Below, piece by piece: positions 1-9,857 of a DNA stretch of 64,000 bases; the first letter of the stretch is position 1, and each line of letters starts with the position of its first letter. This DNA comes from Xanthomonas sp. XNM01 (GTDB lineage Bacteria > Pseudomonadota > Gammaproteobacteria > Xanthomonadales > Xanthomonadaceae). The notes under the pieces are model-generated. The model did no database searches. It was not told where the DNA came from and worked only from the letters and a program-made list of their open reading frames with translations. The translations under genes were made by a program, and so were the position numbers. The stretch is taken from positions 1 through 64,000 of the forward strand of contig NZ_JACVAP010000003.1 in NCBI RefSeq assembly GCF_014851915.1, given 5' to 3'.

Positions 1-2
1 GC

Positions 3-1883
3 ACCCAGGTCCTGACGCCCGCCTACGCCAGCCCCGAACAGGTCGAGGGCGCGCCGCTGACCACCGCCGCCGACGTCTGGGCGCTGGGTGTGGTCCTGTA
101 CGAACTGCTGGCCGGGCAGCGCCCGCATCAGGCGCTCGACGGCCATCGTCTCGGCGAGGCGATCCTGTCCGGTGCGATCGAACCACCAAGCAGGCGTGCC
201 CGCCGCGGTGTGGCAGGTGCAGGCAGCGCGCAGGACGCTACTCCACGTCTGCCGCCGGTGCGGATCCCGGCCGACGTCGATGCCATCGTGCTCAAGGCGC
301 TGCGCCGCGATCCGCAGGCACGCTACGCGTCGGTTGCCGCGATGGCCGAGGACATCCGTCGCTTCCTGCAGCACCGCCCGGTGCTCGCCCGCCGCGGCCA
401 TGCGCTGTACCGGCTCGGCCGCCTGGTCCGCCGCCAGCGGTGGGTGATCGCCGCAGGCGTGGGCGTCATCGCCGTCGCTGCCGGCTTCGCCGTCCAGCGC
501 GAGCGCCAGCTCGAACAGGTGCTGGCCGAGCGCAACAAGGCCGAAGCGGTGTCGGAGTTCATGCGTGAGTTGTTCGCCAAGGCGTCACCGGATGCGGGAC
601 AGGACGGTGATCGAATCACGGTACGGGAGGTCCTCGACGCCAGCACGGTTGCGCTGGAGCATCGCAAGGATCTGGATCCAGCCACGAGAACCAGTCTCAG
701 GCTATCCATCGCGGATGCCTACAGTGCACTTGGAATGGAAAGCAGCGCTCTGCCACTTTTCGAAGTCACATTGCGGGATCTTCGTGAGCGCGGCGCCTCC
801 ATCGACGACATGGCGGATGTCATCACAGAGATATCAACCGCACACCAGATGTCGGGAAAAAACCAGGTTGCACTCAGTGTCGCGCGGAACGGCATGTCCC
901 TTTTCCCAGAGAACGAGAAGAAGCCGCTGGCATGGATGCGACTTCGCGAACGTGAGCTGATCAACCTTTCACTGATGGGAGCCGACACTCCTGAAGAGTC
1001 ACTCGAAGGGTACAGCACCCTGATTCCGCTGATTGAATCGGAACGCGCGACCGACAGCGGGACGGCCGCCAACCTGCTTGGGAATGTCTGGTTCGGCATC
1101 AGCCAGGCACATAATCGCCTCAACCAGAACGAAGCGGCCATCGAAGCCATGGCGAACGCCATGAAGATCACATCGGAAAGCGGGCTTTCGGCCAAAAACA
1201 GACTGCAATACGCGCAGCGCCATGCCACGCTGGTCATGGAGAAGAATCCAGCCGAAGGAGTGCGCCTGCTCCACGAAATCGACGACAGACATGTTCGCCT
1301 GTTTGGGGAGATCAGTGGCAGCAGAGCAACCCTGCTCAATCAGATCGCAGTCGGGTACGGGCGACTACAGAAGAGGGAGGAGCAGGTGAAGTGGCAGGCG
1401 AAATCCGTGGACATGGCGCGTCAGGCACTCGGCACCGACAACCGGTTGTTCCTGCAGATGGCGACGAACCAGGCAGTAACACTCAATCGCATGGGGCAAC
1501 ACGCGGCCGCGATGGAGGCCATCGAAAGCGTGCTTCCGGGCCTGCGCAAACTGCAGGCGCCCGGTGTCGACACGGTCAACCTGGCGTTCGCGCTGTCCAC
1601 GCGCGGCGACATCCTTCTCGACAGCGGCGCCTCGCCCGAAACCGCACTCGACAGCTTCGAGCAGGCCAAACGACTGCTTGGTGACACGACCGGCGAGTTC
1701 ATCGTCGTGCAATACAATCTGACCAGAGGCCTGATCCGCACGCACATGTCCCTGAAAGACCCCAACGCGGCGCAAGCGATCATCGACGATTTCGATGATC
1801 TTCTCGACCGCGATGGATTTCCTACAGACTCCCGCTGGAGGGACTCGGCAGCAAAGCTCCGAGACCTCATTCCAGCCAAGTGA
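3..1883 (+). CDS. Ser/Thr protein kinase with C-terminal TPR region, 5' truncated
   Basis: The reading frame is open from the left window edge, so the N-lobe and catalytic loop lie outside. What remains begins in the activation segment (YASPEQ, the APE-like motif), followed by [15 protein letters not shown] of kinase subdomain IX and the rest of the C-lobe. A single hydrophobic span ([17 protein letters not shown]) near residue 155 is a transmembrane segment. About 430 residues of helical, TPR-like repeats follow. By family knowledge these are membrane-anchored Hanks-type kinases with a sensory or scaffold TPR domain, often next to an ECF sigma factor. No substrate can be named. The TPR part is visibly less GC-rich than the kinase part. 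The stop is TGA at 1881-1883. Confidence 0.88.
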   Translation, partial: TQVLTPAYASPEQVEGAPLTTAADVWALGVVLYELLAGQRPHQALDGHRLGEAILSGAIEPPSRRARRGVAGAGSAQDATPRLPPVRIPADVDAIVLKALRRDPQARYASVAAMAEDIRRFLQHRPVLARRGHALYRLGRLVRRQRWVIAAGVGVIAVAAGFAVQRERQLEQVLAERNKAEAVSEFMRELFAKASPDAGQDGDRITVREVLDASTVALEHRKDLDPATRTSLRLSIADAYSALGMESSALPLFEVTLRDLRERGASIDDMADVITEISTAHQMSGKNQVALSVARNGMSLFPENEKKPLAWMRLRERELINLSLMGADTPEESLEGYSTLIPLIESERATDSGTAANLLGNVWFGISQAHNRLNQNEAAIEAMANAMKITSESGLSAKNRLQYAQRHATLVMEKNPAEGVRLLHEIDDRHVRLFGEISGSRATLLNQIAVGYGRLQKREEQVKWQAKSVDMARQALGTDNRLFLQMATNQAVTLNRMGQHAAAMEAIESVLPGLRKLQAPGVDTVNLAFALSTRGDILLDSGASPETALDSFEQAKRLLGDTTGEFIVVQYNLTRGLIRTHMSLKDPNAAQAIIDDFDDLLDRDGFPTDSRWRDSAAKLRDLIPAK

Positions 1884-1920
1884 CTGTCAGGACTCGATCT
1901 TCAAAAGTGCCAACCGCACC

Positions 1921-2736
1921 TCAGCGCGGCGCGTCGGCCTGCGCGACCAGGCTCGCCAGTTCGTCCTCGTCGAAACCGGCCAGCAGCCGCGCTTCGATGT
2001 TGAACGGTCCGCGCAGGTAACCGTGCGCGTACTCGGCCAGCAGCTCACGGAAACGCGCGCGCGGTTCGACGCCGGCGCCTTCGCAGTACCAGCGGTACCA
2101 GCGCGAACCGGCCGCCACATGCGCGACCTCCTCGCGCAGGATGACTTCAAGCACGGCAACGGTGTCGATGTCGCCCAGCGAGGTCAGTTTGGCAATCATG
2201 CCCGGTGTCACGTCCAGGCCGCGCGCTTCCAGCACCCGCGGGACCAGGGCCATCCGCGCCAGCCCGTCATGTGCGGTCTTCTCGCACATTTCCCACAGGC
2301 CGTTGTGGGCGTCGAAATCACCGTAGTCGTGGCCGAGCGCGCGCAATCTGTCGCGCAGCATCGAGAAATGGCGCGACTCGTCGTCGGCGACCATCACCCA
2401 GTCGTCGATGAAGCCACGCGGCAGGCCGCGAAAGCGGTAGACCGCATCCCAGCCCAGGTCGATCGCGTTGAGTTCGATGTGGGCGATGGCGTGGATGAAG
2501 GCGGCGCGCCCCTCGACGCTGCCGAGCCCGCGCTTGGGCAGATCGCGCGGATGCACCAGCCGCGGCCGCGGCGGCCGGCCCGGCATGCGGATCGGTTCGG
2601 GCCGCGGTGCATCGGCCGGCACGTCCAGCTCGCCGTTGCGCCAGGCAGCCGCATGGCGCTGGGTCAAGGCGACCTTCTCGGCCGGATCGGACGCATCCAG
2701 ACAGGCGCGCGCGGCCCGGTACAGATCCAGGCTCAT
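1921..2736 (-). CDS. DUF455 family ferritin-like protein
   Basis: The 271-residue protein begins at an ATG whose ATGA overlaps the stop of the upstream lipoprotein gene, which indicates translational coupling. It has the DUF455 layout: a central helical bundle carrying FIHAIAHIELNAIDL, then DDESRHFSMLRDRL, and later ILREEVAHVAAGSRW. The repeated E-x-x-H residues are typical of a di-metal ferritin-like site. The biochemical role of DUF455 is not established; a di-iron redox or hydroxylase function is only inferred from the fold. It is the last gene of the run from folC through purF. A longer in-frame start up to 2997 exists but would run deep into the lipoprotein gene, so it was rejected. Confidence 0.85.
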   Translation of the reverse strand: MSLDLYRAARACLDASDPAEKVALTQRHAAAWRNGELDVPADAPRPEPIRMPGRPPRPRLVHPRDLPKRGLGSVEGRAAFIHAIAHIELNAIDLGWDAVYRFRGLPRGFIDDWVMVADDESRHFSMLRDRLRALGHDYGDFDAHNGLWEMCEKTAHDGLARMALVPRVLEARGLDVTPGMIAKLTSLGDIDTVAVLEVILREEVAHVAAGSRWYRWYCEGAGVEPRARFRELLAEYAHGYLRGPFNIEARLLAGFDEDELASLVAQADAPR

Positions 2737-3338
2737 CGTGCCGGTTCCGCGCGGCCGGATGCGGCGTCCTGCGCCTGGATCCAGCGCTCGACCGCCTGCT
2801 CGCAGCGGTTGCCGCGCTGGTTGAATTCGCAGTCGGTCCGGTGCCCGCAGACCAGGTCGAACGCCGGCGTGCGCTCGGCCTCGGTCGGTTCGGGAACATC
2901 GGCTGGTACGTGCGAGGAAGGATTGCCCCGGCCGATCCCGATGCCGGCCCCGAGCAGGCGCGCCTCGCCGCTGCGGCAGTCGACCGCATAGCTCCACTCG
3001 GGCGCATCACCCGACGCCGACCGTGGTTCGCGGTGCCCGCGCAGGCGAAGCAGCACGAGGTCCTCGCCGATCCGGTTGGCGCCGGCGATCGCCAGGGGCA
3101 TGCCGCCAGCGACCGGATAGGCCGGATCCAGCAGGCGCAGCTGGTCGGGTGTCATGTTGAAATCGAGCGCGGTCTGCTGCGCGTGCGGCACGCCACCGTC
3201 GCGCAGGCGCGGATCGTCGAGCGAGCGCACCGGCGCTCCCGCGCCGTCGCGCGCGCAGGCGGCGACCAGCAGCGTCATCGCCACCAGTGCGGCCCGCCGC
3301 GCCACAACGGCGCAGCGGTTTTCCCGCGTATCAGGCAC
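2733..3338 (-). CDS. Putative lipoprotein of unknown function
   Basis: The 201-residue product carries a basic N-terminus, a hydrophobic stretch and a lipobox-like LLVAAC near residue 28, so it is probably a lipoprotein exported across the inner membrane. The rest contains conserved-looking segments [21 protein letters not shown] and [18 protein letters not shown] with several cysteines, but no domain that I recognise. The start is GTG and lies 8 bp inside the 3' end of purF. The gene's stop overlaps the DUF455 start. It is therefore co-translated with purF and the DUF455 gene. I cannot assign a function. Confidence 0.75.
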   Translation of the reverse strand: MPDTRENRCAVVARRAALVAMTLLVAACARDGAGAPVRSLDDPRLRDGGVPHAQQTALDFNMTPDQLRLLDPAYPVAGGMPLAIAGANRIGEDLVLLRLRGHREPRSASGDAPEWSYAVDCRSGEARLLGAGIGIGRGNPSSHVPADVPEPTEAERTPAFDLVCGHRTDCEFNQRGNRCEQAVERWIQAQDAASGRAEPAR

Positions 3339-4803
3339 GGCGCTTGCGCTTGGCCTCGTCCGAGCGCAGCTGCTGGATCCGCTCGAAGTAGCCGTTCTCG
3401 ATGCCGGTGACGTAGTCGCCGTCGAAGCACGAGGAGTCGAATTCCTTCAGTTCCGGATTGCCGTCGCGCACCGCGGTCTCAAGATCTTCCAGGTCCTGAT
3501 AGATCAGCCAGTCGCAGCCCAGGAACTCCTGGATCTCCTGCTCGCTGCGGCCATGGGCGACCAGTTCCTCGGCCGCCGGCATGTCGATGCCGTAGATGTT
3601 CGGGTGGCGCACCGGCGGCGCGGCGCTGGCCAGATAGACCTTGCGTGCGCCGGCGTCGCGCGCCATCTGCACGATCTGGCGACTGGTGGTACCGCGCACG
3701 ATCGAGTCGTCGACCAGCAGCACCACGCGGTTGCGGAATTCCAGATGGATCGGGTTGAGCTTGCGGCGCACCGACTTCACCCGCTCGCCCTGCCCCGGCA
3801 TGATGAAGGTGCGGCCGACGTAGCGGTTCTTGACGAAGCCCTCCCGGTACTTCACGCCGAGCACGTTGGACATCTCCAGCGCGGCGTCGCGCGAGGTGTC
3901 CGGGATCGGGATGATGGTGTCGATGTCGTGGTCCGGGCGCAGGCGCAGGATCTTCTCGCCCAGCTTCTGGCCCATGCGCAGGCGCGCCTTGTGCACCGAT
4001 ACGTTGTCGATCATCGAGTCGGGCCGCGCGAAGTACACGTACTCGAAGATGCACGGGGTCTGCGTGGTCTCGGTGGCGCAGATCTCGGAGAACAGCTCGC
4101 CGCGCGCGGTGATCACCAGCGCCTCGCCCGGGCGCACGTCGCGCACGCGCTCGAAGCCGAGGATGTCCAGCGCCGAGGATTCGGAGGCGACGATGTACTC
4201 GTCGTGGCCGCCGTCGACGCCAGCGCGCTTGCCCAGCACCAGCGGCCGGATGCCGTGCGGGTCGCGGAACGCGACCAGGCCCAGGCCCAGCACCACGCTG
4301 ACCACCGCGTAGCCGCCCTTGCAGCGGCGGTGCACGCCGGCCACCGCGCGGATCGCCGCTTCCGGGGTCAGCATGCGCTGCGCGTCCAGCTCGAACGCGA
4401 ACACGTTCAGCAGCACCTCGCTGTCCGAATCGGTGTTGATGTTGCGGCGGTCGGCTTCGAACACCTGCTGGCGCAGCGCCTCGGTGTTGATCAGGTTGCC
4501 GTTGTGCGCCAGCGCGATGCCGTAGGGCGAGTTCACGTAGAACGGCTGGGCCTCGTCCATGCCTTCCGAACCGGCGGTCGGATAGCGGCAGTGGGCGATG
4601 CCCACGCGGCCTTCCAGCACGCCCATACGCTTCTCGTCGAACACGTCGCGGACCAGACCGTTGGCCTTCTGCACGCGCAGGCGGGTGCCGTCGGCGGTGG
4701 CGATGCCGGCGGCGTCCTGGCCGCGGTGCTGGAGGACGGTCAGGCCGTCATAGAGTTGCCCGGCGACGTTTTCGTTGCCGACGATACCGACGATGCCACA
4801 CAT
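3331..4803 (-). CDS. purF: Amidophosphoribosyltransferase PurF
   Basis: This enzyme transfers glutamine amide nitrogen to PRPP to give phosphoribosylamine, the first committed step of purine synthesis. The N-terminus MCGIVGIVG places the catalytic cysteine at position 2 after Met removal. HRGQDAAGI is the second class II glutaminase motif. The C-terminal half has the PRPP-binding loop [18 protein letters not shown] around residue 355. At 490 residues it is close to the usual 500. The gene follows cvpA by 21 bp, the classic cvpA-purF arrangement, and overlaps the downstream lipoprotein gene. It acts in the cytoplasm as a homo-oligomer. Confidence 0.98.
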   Translation of the reverse strand: MCGIVGIVGNENVAGQLYDGLTVLQHRGQDAAGIATADGTRLRVQKANGLVRDVFDEKRMGVLEGRVGIAHCRYPTAGSEGMDEAQPFYVNSPYGIALAHNGNLINTEALRQQVFEADRRNINTDSDSEVLLNVFAFELDAQRMLTPEAAIRAVAGVHRRCKGGYAVVSVVLGLGLVAFRDPHGIRPLVLGKRAGVDGGHDEYIVASESSALDILGFERVRDVRPGEALVITARGELFSEICATETTQTPCIFEYVYFARPDSMIDNVSVHKARLRMGQKLGEKILRLRPDHDIDTIIPIPDTSRDAALEMSNVLGVKYREGFVKNRYVGRTFIMPGQGERVKSVRRKLNPIHLEFRNRVVLLVDDSIVRGTTSRQIVQMARDAGARKVYLASAAPPVRHPNIYGIDMPAAEELVAHGRSEQEIQEFLGCDWLIYQDLEDLETAVRDGNPELKEFDSSCFDGDYVTGIENGYFERIQQLRSDEAKRKRRA

Positions 4804-4824
4804 GATCCGGGTACTCCGCAGCGG

Positions 4825-5466
4825 TCATTGACCGGGGTTGGGCGGAGACGGTTCGGTCTCGTCGCCCGTAGTGGTGGGTTCGTCCCCTTCCAGCGGGGAC
4901 GGCAGGCCGTCGACGATCGTGCCGATCATCGCGCCTGCCAGATGCGAGGCGCCATTATCCCCTGCCGCCGCACCGTTGCCAAAGTCCAGTTGCCCCGCCG
5001 CCCACTCCGGCAGCCACAGGCTCATCCACTGCGCGCCCGGAGTCAGCAGCGGCAGCAGCGCCGATTCCTTCCAGGACGGTTCGCGCGGCAGCGTGCTGAA
5101 CGCCATCAGCAGCACCACCACGCAGGCGATGAAGCCGCCGCGCAGGGTGCCGATCGCGAAACCCAGCATCCGGTCCACGCCGGACAGGCCGATCGAGTGC
5201 AGCACCCTGCGCAGGCTCCAGCTGACCAGGGACACCACCACGACCACGCCGACGAAGGCGGCCACGTAGCCGCCCAGCAGGTCGGTCGCGCCCGGCTGGC
5301 CGTCGTCGCTGAACCAGAACGCCAGGTCGGCGCCATGGTGGAAGGCGACCCAGCCGGCGCCGACCCAGGTCACCGCCGAGGCGACCACGCCGACGAAGCC
5401 GCGCAGGGTCCCCAGCAGCGCCGACACGCCGATGATGGCCAGCAGGACCAGGTCGATGGTGTTCAT
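4825..5466 (-). CDS. cvpA: CvpA family membrane protein
   Basis: The 213-residue protein starts MNTIDLVLLAIIGVSALLGTL and has four hydrophobic segments in its first 120 residues, separated by GLSGVDRMLGFAIGTLRGG, which is the conserved CvpA loop. The C-terminal tail is acidic and proline-rich (EGDEPTTTGDETEPSPP) and probably cytoplasmic or periplasmic without fixed structure. CvpA homologues are known from colicin V export and envelope stress phenotypes, but a molecular activity is not settled. The position immediately before purF matches the E. coli arrangement. It lies 28 bp after the SPOR protein. Confidence 0.93.
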   Translation of the reverse strand: MNTIDLVLLAIIGVSALLGTLRGFVGVVASAVTWVGAGWVAFHHGADLAFWFSDDGQPGATDLLGGYVAAFVGVVVVVSLVSWSLRRVLHSIGLSGVDRMLGFAIGTLRGGFIACVVVLLMAFSTLPREPSWKESALLPLLTPGAQWMSLWLPEWAAGQLDFGNGAAAGDNGASHLAGAMIGTIVDGLPSPLEGDEPTTTGDETEPSPPNPGQ

Positions 5467-5494
5467 CGGCGGTGGCCGGCGAAGCCGGCCGTCG

Positions 5495-6538
5495 TCACGG
5501 GTGGCTGACGACGATGCCGGCGCCGAAGCTGCCGGCCGCCAGACGCGCCTTCAGCTGGTCCGCCTCGGCCCGGCTCGACACCGGCCCGACGCGGACCCGG
5601 TTCAGCGTGCCCTTGTCGGTCCGTACCGGCTGCACGATGGCGCTGAAGCCACCCGAGCGGAGCCGGTCGCGCAGCGCGTTGGCCTCGGCCGTGCTGGCGA
5701 AGGCGCCCATCTGCACCGCAAAACCGATGCTGGTGGCGGCCGGAGCCTGCGTCGGCGCGGGCGTGCTCGCGGCAGGCGCGGGCTTCGGTGCTTCCGCCGG
5801 CCGCGGCGGAGTGGCGGCGGGCCGCGTGGCCGGTGGCGGCGTGGCGGTGGTCGCGGTGCGGGTCGTGCTGGCCGGAGCGCTGGCCTGCGGCTCCGGGCGC
5901 AACGGCGTGGTCTCGGCCGCCGCGCTGGCGGGTGCCGGCGTCGGCGTGGACACCGCGGCCGTGGTCGCGGCAGGCGCCGGCGAGGCCTGGGCCGGGGCGG
6001 CCGCGTTGCCTGCATCCAGCGCGATCACCTGCGCATTGACGTCGTTGCGGATGCGCACCGCCTGCAGCCGCCCGGCCTCGGCCTGGGCGCGGTCGTCGTA
6101 CGGCCCAACGCGGACGCGCCATGCCTGGCGGCCGTTGAGCGTGGCCTGTTCGCTGAAACCCTCCAGGCCGGCCTGGCGCAGCCGCGACAGCACCGCATCG
6201 GCATCGCGGCTGCTGGCGTAGGCGCCGAAGCTCACCGCCCAGCGCCCGGCGGCCACGGCCGGATCGGCGGGCGCCGGCTGTGCCGGTGTCGGCGCAGGCG
6301 CCTCGGATGCCGGCTGCGGCGCGGCCGCGACCGACGCCGGCTGCGCGTCGCCCGGCGCGCTCAGCATCGGCAGTTCGCGGGTCTCGTACTCGCCTCCCGG
6401 CGCATCCGGAACGCGCGTGGACACGTCGGCCACACCGCTGTCCGGCGCGGGGCCCTGGACCAGCATCGGCAGGAAGATCACGGCCAGCGCGACCAGCACG
6501 ACCGCACCGATCAGGCGTTGTTTGAGAGTGGTATCCAC
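5495..6538 (-). CDS. SPOR domain protein, DedD-like, with two SPOR repeats
   Basis: The product of 347 residues starts at a GTG directly before DTTLKQRLIGAVVLVALAVI, which is the short cytoplasmic head and single membrane anchor typical of DedD. A long Ala/Pro/Thr linker follows. I see two SPOR-type units: one around residues 90-170 (RWAVSFGAYASSRDADAVL to AWRVRVGPYDDRAQAEA) and one at the C-terminus (FAVQMGAFASTAEANALRD to NRVRVGPVSSRAEADQL). SPOR domains bind denuded septal peptidoglycan, so this is probably a division-associated periplasmic protein. E. coli DedD has one SPOR unit, so two is a departure. It sits between folC and cvpA, the usual order. Confidence 0.9.
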   Translation of the reverse strand: MDTTLKQRLIGAVVLVALAVIFLPMLVQGPAPDSGVADVSTRVPDAPGGEYETRELPMLSAPGDAQPASVAAAPQPASEAPAPTPAQPAPADPAVAAGRWAVSFGAYASSRDADAVLSRLRQAGLEGFSEQATLNGRQAWRVRVGPYDDRAQAEAGRLQAVRIRNDVNAQVIALDAGNAAAPAQASPAPAATTAAVSTPTPAPASAAAETTPLRPEPQASAPASTTRTATTATPPPATRPAATPPRPAEAPKPAPAASTPAPTQAPAATSIGFAVQMGAFASTAEANALRDRLRSGGFSAIVQPVRTDKGTLNRVRVGPVSSRAEADQLKARLAAGSFGAGIVVSHP

Positions 6539-6602
6539 AGGCGCTCGCGACAGGGGCGGGGAAGGCAGAGCGATTATAGGGCGCGCATTCAGCGCCTCGC
6601 CG

Positions 6603-7874
6603 TCATCGAACTGAATGCAGGGCGTCCAGCGCGGCGGCGGCGGTGTGGAACGAGCCGAACACCAGGACCCGGTCGCCAGGTTCGGCGGCGGCCAGGGCCG
6701 CGTCCAGCGCGCTGCGCACGTCCGGATGCCGCTCGCCGCCACCGGCCGCGGTGGCGGCCAGGCGGGCGGCCAGCGCATCGGCGTCCTGTCCGCGCGCGGC
6801 GTCGGCAAGCCCGGCCAGATGCCAGCGTGCGACCTGCGGTGCGAGCGCCTGCACCACCGCTTCGGCATCCTTGTCGGCCAGCGCGGCGAACACCGCCACC
6901 GTCCTGCCCTCGCCCGGCTGCTGCGCCAGCCACGCCGCCAGTTCGCGGGCGGCCTGCGGGTTGTGGCCCACGTCGACCAGCACCGCCACTCCGTCGCGCT
7001 CGACCTGCTGCAGCCTGCCCGGCAGCGAGGCGGTGGCGACGCCCTGCGCGAAGGCCTGCTCCGGCAGCGGCGTCTCCAGCGCACGCAGCGCGGCGATCGC
7101 GGTGGCGGCATTGGCGCGCTGCACCGGCGCGCGCAGGCGCGGCATCGGCAGCAGCAGTTCGGCACCGACCTCGCGCCAGCGCCAGTGGCCGTCGTCGACG
7201 GGCTCATGGAAGAAATCGCTGCCCAGGCGCAGTGCATTGGCGCCGATCAGGTAGGCGCGGCGCAGCACGCTGGAGGGCGAATCGATCTCGCCCAGCACCA
7301 GCGGCTTCCACGGCCGCGCGATGCCGGCCTTCTCGGCGCCGATGGCCTCGCGGTCGCTGCCCAGCCAGTCGGTGTGGTCGATGTCGACCGTGGTGATCAC
7401 CGCCACGTCCGGGTCGACCACGTTGACCGCATCCAGCCGGCCGCCCAGGCCGACCTCAAGCACGGCCAGATCCAGGTCGGCGCGCTGGAACAGCCACAGC
7501 GCGGCCAGCGTGCCGTACTCGAAATAGGTCAGCGCAGTCGCACCGCGCGCCGCTTCGACCGCGGCGAAGGCTTCGACCAGCGCCGCGTCCCCGGCCTCCT
7601 CGCCATCGATGCGCACGCGCTCGTTGTAGCGCTGCAGGTGCGGCGAGGTGTACGCGCCGACGGTCCAGCCACCGGCGCGGGCGATCGCCTCGATGAAGGC
7701 CACGGTGGAGCCCTTGCCGTTGGTGCCGGCGACGGTGATGACCTGGCGCGCCGGGCGGCCGATGCCGAGCCGGTCGGCGACCTCGCGCACGCGCTCCAGG
7801 CCCATCGCGATCGCGCTGGGATGCTGGCGTTCGATATGGGCCAGCCAGTCGGCAAGGGTCGTCGGCAGGGTCAT
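6603..7874 (-). CDS. folC: Bifunctional dihydrofolate/folylpolyglutamate synthase FolC
   Basis: FolC adds L-glutamate to dihydropteroate and then extends the polyglutamate tail of folates. The 423-residue protein contains the Mur-ligase-type P-loop VAGTNGKGST near residue 50, then TSPHLQRYNERVRIDG, EVGLGGRLDAVN, and ITTVDIDHTDWLG, all family motifs. The C-terminal domain has PGRLQQVERDGVAVLVDVGH with the NP motif. The start chosen is the ATG at MTLPTTLADWL, which matches the family N-terminus. An in-frame extension to 8243 would lie inside the GGDEF gene. It is followed at 64 bp by the SPOR gene. Confidence 0.96.
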   Translation of the reverse strand: MTLPTTLADWLAHIERQHPSAIAMGLERVREVADRLGIGRPARQVITVAGTNGKGSTVAFIEAIARAGGWTVGAYTSPHLQRYNERVRIDGEEAGDAALVEAFAAVEAARGATALTYFEYGTLAALWLFQRADLDLAVLEVGLGGRLDAVNVVDPDVAVITTVDIDHTDWLGSDREAIGAEKAGIARPWKPLVLGEIDSPSSVLRRAYLIGANALRLGSDFFHEPVDDGHWRWREVGAELLLPMPRLRAPVQRANAATAIAALRALETPLPEQAFAQGVATASLPGRLQQVERDGVAVLVDVGHNPQAARELAAWLAQQPGEGRTVAVFAALADKDAEAVVQALAPQVARWHLAGLADAARGQDADALAARLAATAAGGGERHPDVRSALDAALAAAEPGDRVLVFGSFHTAAAALDALHSVR

Positions 7875-7908
7875 GACGGCATCGATCGGTGTACGTGGCC
7901 CGGCATTA

Positions 7909-8976
7909 TCAGGGCAGCACCGCATCCGCGGCAGGGTCGCGCCGGCCGGCCGCGGCCTTGGCCAGGTACAGCGCATGGTCGGCGGCGGCCATCCAGGCCT
8001 GCAGGTCGACGTGCGCGGATTGCAGCCCGGCGACACCGATGCTGATCCCCAGCTGCCAGCCATCGCAGCCGGGCAGCGCCAGCGCGGCGGCATCGCGCTG
8101 CAGGGCGCGCGCGACGCGACCGGCCTCCTCCTCGACCAGCGGCAGCAGCAGCACGAATTCGTCGCCGCCGATGCGCGCGGCGAATCCGTCCGCACCGGCA
8201 TGCGCGCGCAGCAGTGCGGCGAGCCGGGCCAGCACCGCGTCACCGGCCGCGTGCCCGAAGCGGTCGTTGATCTGTTTGAACAGGTCGATGTCCAGCAGCA
8301 TCAGGCTGAGCGGCGTGCCGTCACGCCTCGACGCGGCCAGCAGCTCGCCGCCGCGCAGGTTGAAGAAGCGCCGGTTCGGCAGGTCCACGCCCGGATCGAT
8401 CCGCGACAGCCGGTCCAGCGCGCGGTTCTGCTCGGCGATGCGCCGCGCCATGCGGTGGTTCACATGGCTCAGCGCCAGCATGTAGACGAAGATCGCCGGG
8501 ATCGACAGCAGCATCGTGCGGGCCGAGGTCTGCGGCTGGAACGGCTGGCCGAGCGCCAGCCAGGTCACCAGGAACGCCAGCAGCAGGGCCAGCGCCGCAC
8601 GGGACAGCAGGCGCCAGCCGCCGGCCGCGACCCGGTCGGCGGCGAAAATCGCGGCCATCGCCGCGGTCGGCATCGCGCTGACGTGCACCACCGCGATCCA
8701 GAAGCCACCGAAGGCGGTATCGATCACCAGGCTGCGCAACTCGGTCCGGCGCGGGTCGCGGGAGCGCCGCGCCAGCAGGAACGCCAGGTGCGGCCACACC
8801 AGCACGTTGAACGCGGCCGCCACCCAGAACAGCGGCGGGGAATCGAGCTCCTCCATCACCGACAGGACGGGCAGCGCCAGCAGGGTCACGCCCAGTACCC
8901 GCATCGGGTAGATCCACTGCACGAAGCGGCGGGTGCGCTGCAGGTGTTCGGTGGCGCTGGGGAGGTAATCGGGCAT
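7909..8976 (-). CDS. MASE2-GGDEF diguanylate cyclase
   Basis: The N-terminal 170 residues form an integral membrane domain with the MASE2 pattern (RRFVQWIYPMRVLG, VLVWPHLAFLLARRS, SLVIDTAFGGFWIA), the sensor type found in AdrA/DgcC. The C-terminal half is a GGDEF domain with intact GGDEF at residues 270-274, DIDLFKQINDRFGH and RIDPGVDLPNRRFF. It should condense two GTP into cyclic di-GMP at the inner membrane. The RxxD inhibitory site normally five residues before GGDEF is absent (the positions read GADG), so product inhibition is unlikely through that site. It ends 34 bp before folC and may be cotranscribed with it. Confidence 0.93.
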   Translation of the reverse strand: MPDYLPSATEHLQRTRRFVQWIYPMRVLGVTLLALPVLSVMEELDSPPLFWVAAAFNVLVWPHLAFLLARRSRDPRRTELRSLVIDTAFGGFWIAVVHVSAMPTAAMAAIFAADRVAAGGWRLLSRAALALLLAFLVTWLALGQPFQPQTSARTMLLSIPAIFVYMLALSHVNHRMARRIAEQNRALDRLSRIDPGVDLPNRRFFNLRGGELLAASRRDGTPLSLMLLDIDLFKQINDRFGHAAGDAVLARLAALLRAHAGADGFAARIGGDEFVLLLPLVEEEAGRVARALQRDAAALALPGCDGWQLGISIGVAGLQSAHVDLQAWMAAADHALYLAKAAAGRRDPAADAVLP

Positions 8977-9104
8977 GGCGCTGGACCGTGCGCCGACAGA
9001 GGCGGCGGGATGACCGGAGCCTGCGCGCCGGGGAATGCGTGCGTCCTGCGGAGGCCGGCACGGCGGCCGGGCCGACCGGGCTCACGCCCGGTGGCGGCAG
9101 CGCC

Positions 9105-9749
9105 TTACAGCGCCCGGTGCTTGGCTTCGCCGAAGAACGGCGTGTGGTGGGCGCAGTCGTTCAGGCGCACCACTTCGAGGTGGTCCACGTCCGGGCCTTC
9201 CAGCAGGTTCAGCGTGGTCGGCGCCTGGCGGAAGGTCCACAGCTTGCCGATCGGCAGACCCAGGATCCGGCACAACAGCACGCGGTTGACCGCATCATGG
9301 GCGACCAGCAGCAGGGTGTCGTCCTCGCCCAGACCCTCGGTGGCGCGGACCAGGCCACGCCAGGACCGGTCGAGCACCTGGCGCAGCGATTCGCCGCCGG
9401 GCATCAGCACCGTATCGGGCTCCTCGCGCCAGGCGCGCAGGCGGGCCGGATCCTTGTCGTGGATCTCGCTGGCCAGCAGCCCTTCCCACTCGCCGTGCGC
9501 GATCTCCTGCACGTCGGCGTCCAGGGTCAGCATCGCCGCACGCGTCTCGCCCAGCGCCAGTTCGGCGGTGCGGCGTGCGCGCGACAGCGGCGAGGCGACC
9601 GCGCGGGTGATCGCGAACGTGGCCAGGCGCTCGCCGAGCGCACGCGCCTGGCCCTCGCCCACCGGCGACAGCGGAATGTCGATCTGGCCCTGGTAGCGGC
9701 CTTCGGCGTTCCACGGCGTTTCGCCGTGACGGGCAAGCAGGATGCGCAT
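9105..9749 (-). CDS. Histidine phosphatase family protein (GpmB/CobC-like)
   Basis: The 214-residue protein begins MRILLARHGETPWNAEGRYQ, which contains the RHGE phosphohistidine motif at residues 7-10. It continues with SPLSRARRTAEL and the second catalytic histidine in LLLVAHDAVNRVLL. This is the branch-2-like phosphoglycerate mutase fold with small-molecule phosphatase activity. Candidates are a GpmB-like phosphatase or an alpha-ribazole-phosphatase-like enzyme; no cobalamin genes are nearby, so the substrate is left open. The start is the ATG at MRILLAR; upstream in-frame extension adds only RRFPSQRHDTHP, which is not family-like. Confidence 0.9.
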   Translation of the reverse strand: MRILLARHGETPWNAEGRYQGQIDIPLSPVGEGQARALGERLATFAITRAVASPLSRARRTAELALGETRAAMLTLDADVQEIAHGEWEGLLASEIHDKDPARLRAWREEPDTVLMPGGESLRQVLDRSWRGLVRATEGLGEDDTLLLVAHDAVNRVLLCRILGLPIGKLWTFRQAPTTLNLLEGPDVDHLEVVRLNDCAHHTPFFGEAKHRAL

Positions 9750-9780
9750 CGGATGGGTGTCGTGTCGTTGCGAGGGAAAC

Positions 9781-9803
9781 CGCCGCACCTGACCGGTGCG
9801 GCG
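9781..9803 (-). terminator. Hairpin downstream of the S46 peptidase gene
   Basis: A perfect 9-bp stem (cgccgcacc / ggtgcggcg) with a 5-base loop lies about 55 bp beyond the stop of the S46 peptidase and just ahead of the histidine phosphatase. It could end the peptidase transcript. There is no clear T-run, so strength is uncertain. Confidence 0.45.
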
Positions 9804-9857
9804 GGCTGCGCATCATACCCGCTCGCGGACGGCAGCGGCGGCCGTCCAGCCGGAGCG

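Noticed and set aside
3154-5508. A 784-codon plus-strand frame
   Set aside because: It is antisense to purF and cvpA.
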